NCBI RefSeq assembly: GCF_009881055.1
Contig: NZ_WXFG01000017.1
Location: 1-64,000 of the forward strand
Length of the DNA: 64,000 nucleotides
From: Peptoclostridium sp.
Lineage (GTDB): Bacteria > Bacillota > Clostridia > Peptostreptococcales > Peptostreptococcaceae
Direction of reading: 5' to 3'
A program made the translations under genes and the position numbers. The notes beneath the pieces were generated by a model, which was not told where the DNA came from, did not search any database, and saw only the letters and a program-made list of their open reading frames with translations. Numbering within the stretch: position 1 is the stretch's first letter; every line of letters begins with the position of its first letter. Of the stretch, positions 62,240 to 64,000 are shown piece by piece.

Positions 62240-62417
62240 GATTCTTCGAATAGAGGATGAATACACGGCTTTTTGCTTTGATGAGGCGTGTTTCTACATT
62301 CAGCAAATGCTTGAGGAACGAGATAAAGAAGGAAATTTCGTAAACACGCCAACTTGGGTGGATGAAGTAAATTCTCAGAATAATAGCGATACAATCAAAT
62401 GGATGCAGGGGCTCTAG
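62217..62417 (+). CDS. Second tail assembly gene, overlapping the chaperone
   Basis: A 66-residue frame starting at ATG 62217 (MYNEKPSRILRIEDEYTAFCFDEAC), 23 bases before the previous stop and in the +1 frame. There is no clear ribosome site, so translation may depend on coupling or on a frameshift from the upstream gene. The frame is open back to 62163. Confidence 0.7.
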   Translation: MYNEKPSRILRIEDEYTAFCFDEACFYIQQMLEERDKEGNFVNTPTWVDEVNSQNNSDTIKWMQGL

Positions 62418-62449
62418 TGGCCCCTGGCTCCCAATAGGGAGGTGAACAA

Positions 62450-64000
62450 ATGTCAATAGATGCAGGTACGGTAGTTGCGTATCTTGATATGGACACAAGT
62501 AAATATAGCTCGGCGCTCAAGACGGCAGGCATGCAACTCGGAGTGCTTGAAAGTCAGAGTGCAAGTCTTGGGGACAAGCTCACAGGGCTGGGCAGTTCAC
62601 TTAAAACTGTGGGCGCTACCATGGCTGTTGGATTTACGGTTCCCATATTGGCGGCAGGCGCAGCCGGAATAAAGCTTGCAAGTGATTTCAACGAGTCATT
62701 GAACAAGGTCAATGAAGTTTTCGATGAGAGTGCAAGCGAAGTTGAAGCGTGGTCACAAAAGACGCTGGAGGCTTCAGGCATAGCGCAAGGGACGGCACTT
62801 GATATGAGTGCGCTTTTTGGAGATATGGCAGTGAGCATGGGACTGCCTACAGATAAAGCGGCTGACATGTCCATGTCACTTGTTGGACTAGCCGGGGACA
62901 TGGCTTCTTTCAAAAATATCAGCTTAGACAGAGCACAGACGGCGCTTGCAGGTGTGTATACCGGGGAAACTGAAGCACTTAAGGGTCTTGGTATCGTTAT
63001 GACACAGGCGAATCTCGAGGCGTTTGCCCTAGCACAAGGAATTCAAAAGCCAATCAAAGAAATGACTCAGGGCGAGCTTGTGGCGCTCAGGTATGCATAC
63101 GTCATGGACGTGACTAAAAACGCTCATGGGGACTTCGCTAGAACTTCAGATGGGGCAGCAAACCAGATGCGTATATTCCAGGAATCGCTCAAAGAGCTTG
63201 GGGCAAGTTTCGGTCAGCATTTACTCCCGGTGTTTACGCCGATGGTTCAAAAGCTCAACGAAACGCTTAAATGGTTTGGAGAGCTTGACGAAGGGACTAA
63301 AAAGACAATAGTGACAATAGCCGGCATAGTGGCGGCGATAGGGCCAGTGCTGATGATACTAGGAGCATTATCAAGCGCAATAGGTTCTATTATAGGGCTT
63401 TTCACGGTAGCGGCTCCTGCGACGACAGCAGTAGGTGCGGCAGCCACGGCAACGGTAGCTCCAATAGCGGCAGTAGGCACTGCAATTGGTTCGGTAATAA
63501 CATTCGCCACGAGCGTATTGGCTCCATTGGCGGCGGTGGGTGCGGCTTTATTTTTATTGTACCAAAATAGCGAGACGTTCAGAGACGGAGTCAAGGCTGT
63601 ATGGGAGGCTGTAAAACAAACATTCCAGAGCTCTCTTGATTTTATCAAGACGTTGTTTAGAGGAGCAACGACTTTCCTTCGGGATTTACTTAATGTATTC
63701 AAAGCGGCATTCTCTGGTGACTGGAGCGCTCTGTGGTCGGCAATTAAGACTCTTGCGAGCAACTCGTGGAACAGCATCAAGGCAATATTCTCGACCGGTC
63801 TGGAGGCCTTGAAGGGCGTACTTAGAATCGGGTTCGAGGCCATGAAAACAGTCATATCGACTGTGTGGACCGGCATTAAGAATCTAATAAGCACTTTGCT
63901 GGGTGGCGTCAAGACGCTGTTCACGCAGAAGATCCCCGAGTGGGCGAATGCAATCAAGGGTGCAGGCCCGGCGATGCTCCAAGCAGGCAAGGATATGATT
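62450..64000 (+). CDS. Phage tape measure protein (N-terminal part, runs off the window)
   Basis: ATG 62450 follows GGGAGGTG. At least 517 residues are present without a stop. The start (VVAYLDMDTSKYSSALKTAGMQL) is the common tape-measure opening. Next come LKTVGATMAVGFTVPILAAGAAGIKLASDFNESLNKVNEVF and GEALKGLG-like TMP core segments, then several hydrophobic stretches and Trp-spaced repeats (AVWEAVKQTFQ, ALWSAIKTLASNSWNSIKAIF, TVWTGIKNLIS). The protein sets tail length and would span it. The end lies beyond 64,000. Confidence 0.93.
   Translation, partial: MSIDAGTVVAYLDMDTSKYSSALKTAGMQLGVLESQSASLGDKLTGLGSSLKTVGATMAVGFTVPILAAGAAGIKLASDFNESLNKVNEVFDESASEVEAWSQKTLEASGIAQGTALDMSALFGDMAVSMGLPTDKAADMSMSLVGLAGDMASFKNISLDRAQTALAGVYTGETEALKGLGIVMTQANLEAFALAQGIQKPIKEMTQGELVALRYAYVMDVTKNAHGDFARTSDGAANQMRIFQESLKELGASFGQHLLPVFTPMVQKLNETLKWFGELDEGTKKTIVTIAGIVAAIGPVLMILGALSSAIGSIIGLFTVAAPATTAVGAAATATVAPIAAVGTAIGSVITFATSVLAPLAAVGAALFLLYQNSETFRDGVKAVWEAVKQTFQSSLDFIKTLFRGATTFLRDLLNVFKAAFSGDWSALWSAIKTLASNSWNSIKAIFSTGLEALKGVLRIGFEAMKTVISTVWTGIKNLISTLLGGVKTLFTQKIPEWANAIKGAGPAMLQAGKDMI

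Larger units (their letters stand above)
34100..64000 (+). mobile_element. Siphovirus-type prophage, left part
   Basis: From the integrase gene onward the gene order is that of a temperate tailed phage: integrase, CI/Cro switch, early regulators, recombination and replication, small early genes, ArpU-like regulator, terminase, portal, head, connectors, tail tube, tail chaperone and tape measure. The left boundary lies between the groEL stop and the integrase end (34,086-34,187). The right end, lysis genes and attR are beyond the window. The core att sequence cannot be fixed from one side. Confidence 0.95.

Noticed and set aside
63247..63990. 247-codon minus-strand frame at the window end
   Set aside because: Shadow of the tape measure gene, which is open from 62450 to the window end.

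Overview
The window looks like the chromosome of a moderately A+T-rich, motile bacterium of the Bacillota, class Clostridia. The pointers are ATA and AGA/AGG-rich codon use, strong AGGAGG-type ribosome sites, a CIRCE-controlled groESL, Rex, flagellin with FliS, ECF-type riboflavin uptake, a strongly expressed glutamate dehydrogenase, and a siphovirus-type prophage. An amino-acid-fermenting Peptostreptococcaceae-like organism fits, but that is inference from gene content.

Region 1 (1-34,090) is host chromosome. It opens with the 3' end of a 5S rRNA gene, then a non-coding stretch carrying two inverted copies of a structured repeat. secA and prfB follow, prfB with the classical in-frame UGA and +1 frameshift. 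A flagellar block comes next (yaaR, a large FliK-like/DUF6240 protein, a 54-residue protein, a 908-residue flagellin, fliS) with sigma-28-type promoters. Then come tex, an amidohydrolase, an FMN riboswitch with ribU, and a remnant of an IS200/IS605-type element with a tnpB that lacks its catalytic C-terminus. This remnant lies between a promoter-like sequence and the tRNA t6A operon tsaE-tsaB-rimI-tsaD. Further on are an ABC-F ATPase, rex behind a promoter carrying a Rex-type operator, a DJ-1/PfpI protein, a P-loop/Asp23 protein, NADP-type gdh, a CheY-like receiver, copA-copZ behind a CsoR-like operator, an 8-oxoguanine glycosylase, cardiolipin synthase, and groES-groEL under CIRCE.

Region 2 (about 34,100 to the window end) is a prophage entered directly after groEL. 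Its left arm holds the tyrosine integrase, a Fic protein and a divergent CI/Cro-type switch (37.2-37.96 kb). Early genes follow: Rha, an AntA/AntB-KilAC antirepressor, excisionase-like and small zinc proteins, YqaJ exonuclease with RecT, a DnaD-like replisome organizer, a DnaC-like loader, a methyltransferase, YopX and SSB. From 46.2 to 50.9 kb lies a mosaic of very small and partly decayed genes, RusA and an ArpU-like late regulator. After a late promoter-like region with four 11-bp repeats come TerS, TerL, portal, minor head protein (with a probable toxin domain), scaffold, capsid, connectors, tail tube, tail assembly genes and the start of the tape measure gene. Lysis genes and attR lie beyond the window.

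The points most worth checking are: the minor head protein with a C-terminal nuclease-like domain and a small gene directly behind it; the phage ssb split by an amber codon just before its conserved DDIPF tail; two Gin-like (sigma-G inhibitor) zinc mini-proteins flanking the recombination genes; the 11-bp repeat array at the presumed late promoter; and the paired structured repeats upstream of secA.
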